Origin: Allacma fusca
Lineage: Eukaryota; Arthropoda; Collembola; Symphypleona; Sminthuridae
NCBI GenBank assembly: GCA_947179485.1
Contig: OX359247.1
Coordinates: 41,950,801 to 42,014,800 of the forward strand
DNA length: 64,000 bases
Direction: 5' to 3'
The notes beneath the pieces are model-generated. The model was not told the origin of the DNA and did not search any database. It saw only the letters and a list, made by a program, of their open reading frames with translations. The position numbers and the translations under genes were made by a program. Position 1 is the stretch's first letter. Each line of letters begins with the position of its first letter. Of this stretch, positions 63,373 through 64,000 are shown piece by piece.

Positions 63373-63803
63373 TTATCGCCGACTATTCGGCGTACTATTA
63401 GTCATCTTCTTTGAAACTGTCTCCTCTTCTGTCAGCATGTTTCGGAACTTCCCGACCTTTAGACGTAGCTCCGTTAGCATTGAAATCTTTTCCATTATGA
63501 GTTCATCCAACTGTATAGTGTAAGCTGCAAATATCGAATCATGTAAAACAAATGGATACTAAAATGTATCTGCTTAAATTCATATACCGCGGTCAATTAA
63601 ATTGCAATACAAATTTCGGAAGAACTACCTTCTTGGTCGTATTCGACTTGATTAGTTCTGTCCAAAAGGTATTTATCTTGCTGAAGCCACCGGTTATTGG
63701 AATCCATGACTAATTTATGATATTCTACCATGTCTTCTTCAGCTTCCTGTAGCTTCGAAATTGCTTCGTGGAAAGTAAGCATATCTCCGGACATTTCCCC
63801 TTC
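63373..63803 (-). CDS. Kinesin-13 (KIF2/Klp10A-like), C-terminal two exons only
   Basis: Microtubule-depolymerising kinesin, C-terminal region; the motor domain lies beyond the right edge. Exons: 63803-63629 and 63524-63373, joined in phase 1 (E|AYTIQLDELI), stop at 63375-63373. The sequence FHEAISKLQEAEEDMVEYH, RWLQQDKYLLDRTNQVEYD, IQLDELIMEKISMLTELR and FRNMLTEEE follows the conserved coiled-coil C-terminus of KIF2 proteins, which aids dimerisation. The last residues (NSTPNSRR) are a short basic end. The upstream exon begins after TTTGAAACAG, a good acceptor. Intact as far as visible. Confidence 0.85.
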
Positions 63804-64000
63804 CTGTTTCAAACAATATTCGTACTAGTTATAAAAACCTTGTATAAATGTGAATAGACAATTATTTCGACCCTTTTTAAATATGAATTTAGCAACATTA
63901 ATGTCACATAAAACTGATATCATAATAACTGGAATAATTACGTTGTATTCAATAAGACACTGAAATAATCTAAATACAATCATATTTGAATATTAGTGAA

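Overview
This is an AT-rich, intron-containing animal nuclear window. A yolk-protein (vitellogenin) gene, a tandem array of methuselah-type receptors and short GT-AG introns point to an arthropod, possibly a springtail or other basal hexapod. The taxon is an inference; no rRNA, tRNA or mitochondrial marker is present.

Layout. 1-18.8 kb (minus strand): four tandem methuselah-like class-B GPCR genes, the leftmost cut by the window edge. The three complete copies share a nine-exon structure in which exons 4, 5, 6 and 8 are exactly 226, 79, 123 and 197 nt long. 21.0-23.0 kb (minus): a secreted astacin zinc metalloprotease. 23.5-26.0 kb (minus): a RING/SIAH-like E3 ligase with an extra C-terminal Cys-rich module. 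27.4-28.5 kb: a decayed Penelope-like retroelement with reverse transcriptase and GIY-YIG remnants. 30.6-33.8 kb (plus): two tandem copies of an unrecognised small secreted or membrane-anchored protein gene. 37.5-45.1 kb (minus): a complete vitellogenin of about 2213 residues with a polyglutamine tract and a Gly/Arg-Pro-Thr triplet repeat. 46.6-50.0 kb (minus): a DDX51/Dbp6-like DEAD-box helicase. 54.0-55.7 kb (plus): the FICD/Fic AMPylase. 56.8-60.0 kb (plus): a 4-coumarate-CoA-ligase/luciferase-like acyl-CoA synthetase. 63.4-63.8 kb (minus): the last two exons of a kinesin-13.

The genes do not form one pathway. The two tandem arrays (receptors, small Cys proteins) are recent lineage-specific duplications. 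The others are single conserved genes: ribosome biogenesis (DDX51), ER stress (FICD), fatty-acid activation, microtubule depolymerisation and yolk. Several introns and spacers carry non-autonomous inverted-repeat elements: 24.0-24.8, 36.5-36.9, 51.0-51.5 and 58.4-59.1 kb. The last is a foldback-type pair built from short iterated units.

Best candidate for something undescribed: the two-gene family at 30.6-33.8 kb. Exon models were built by eye from splice signals, reading frame and comparison among paralogs. All spliced models given as complete close in frame.
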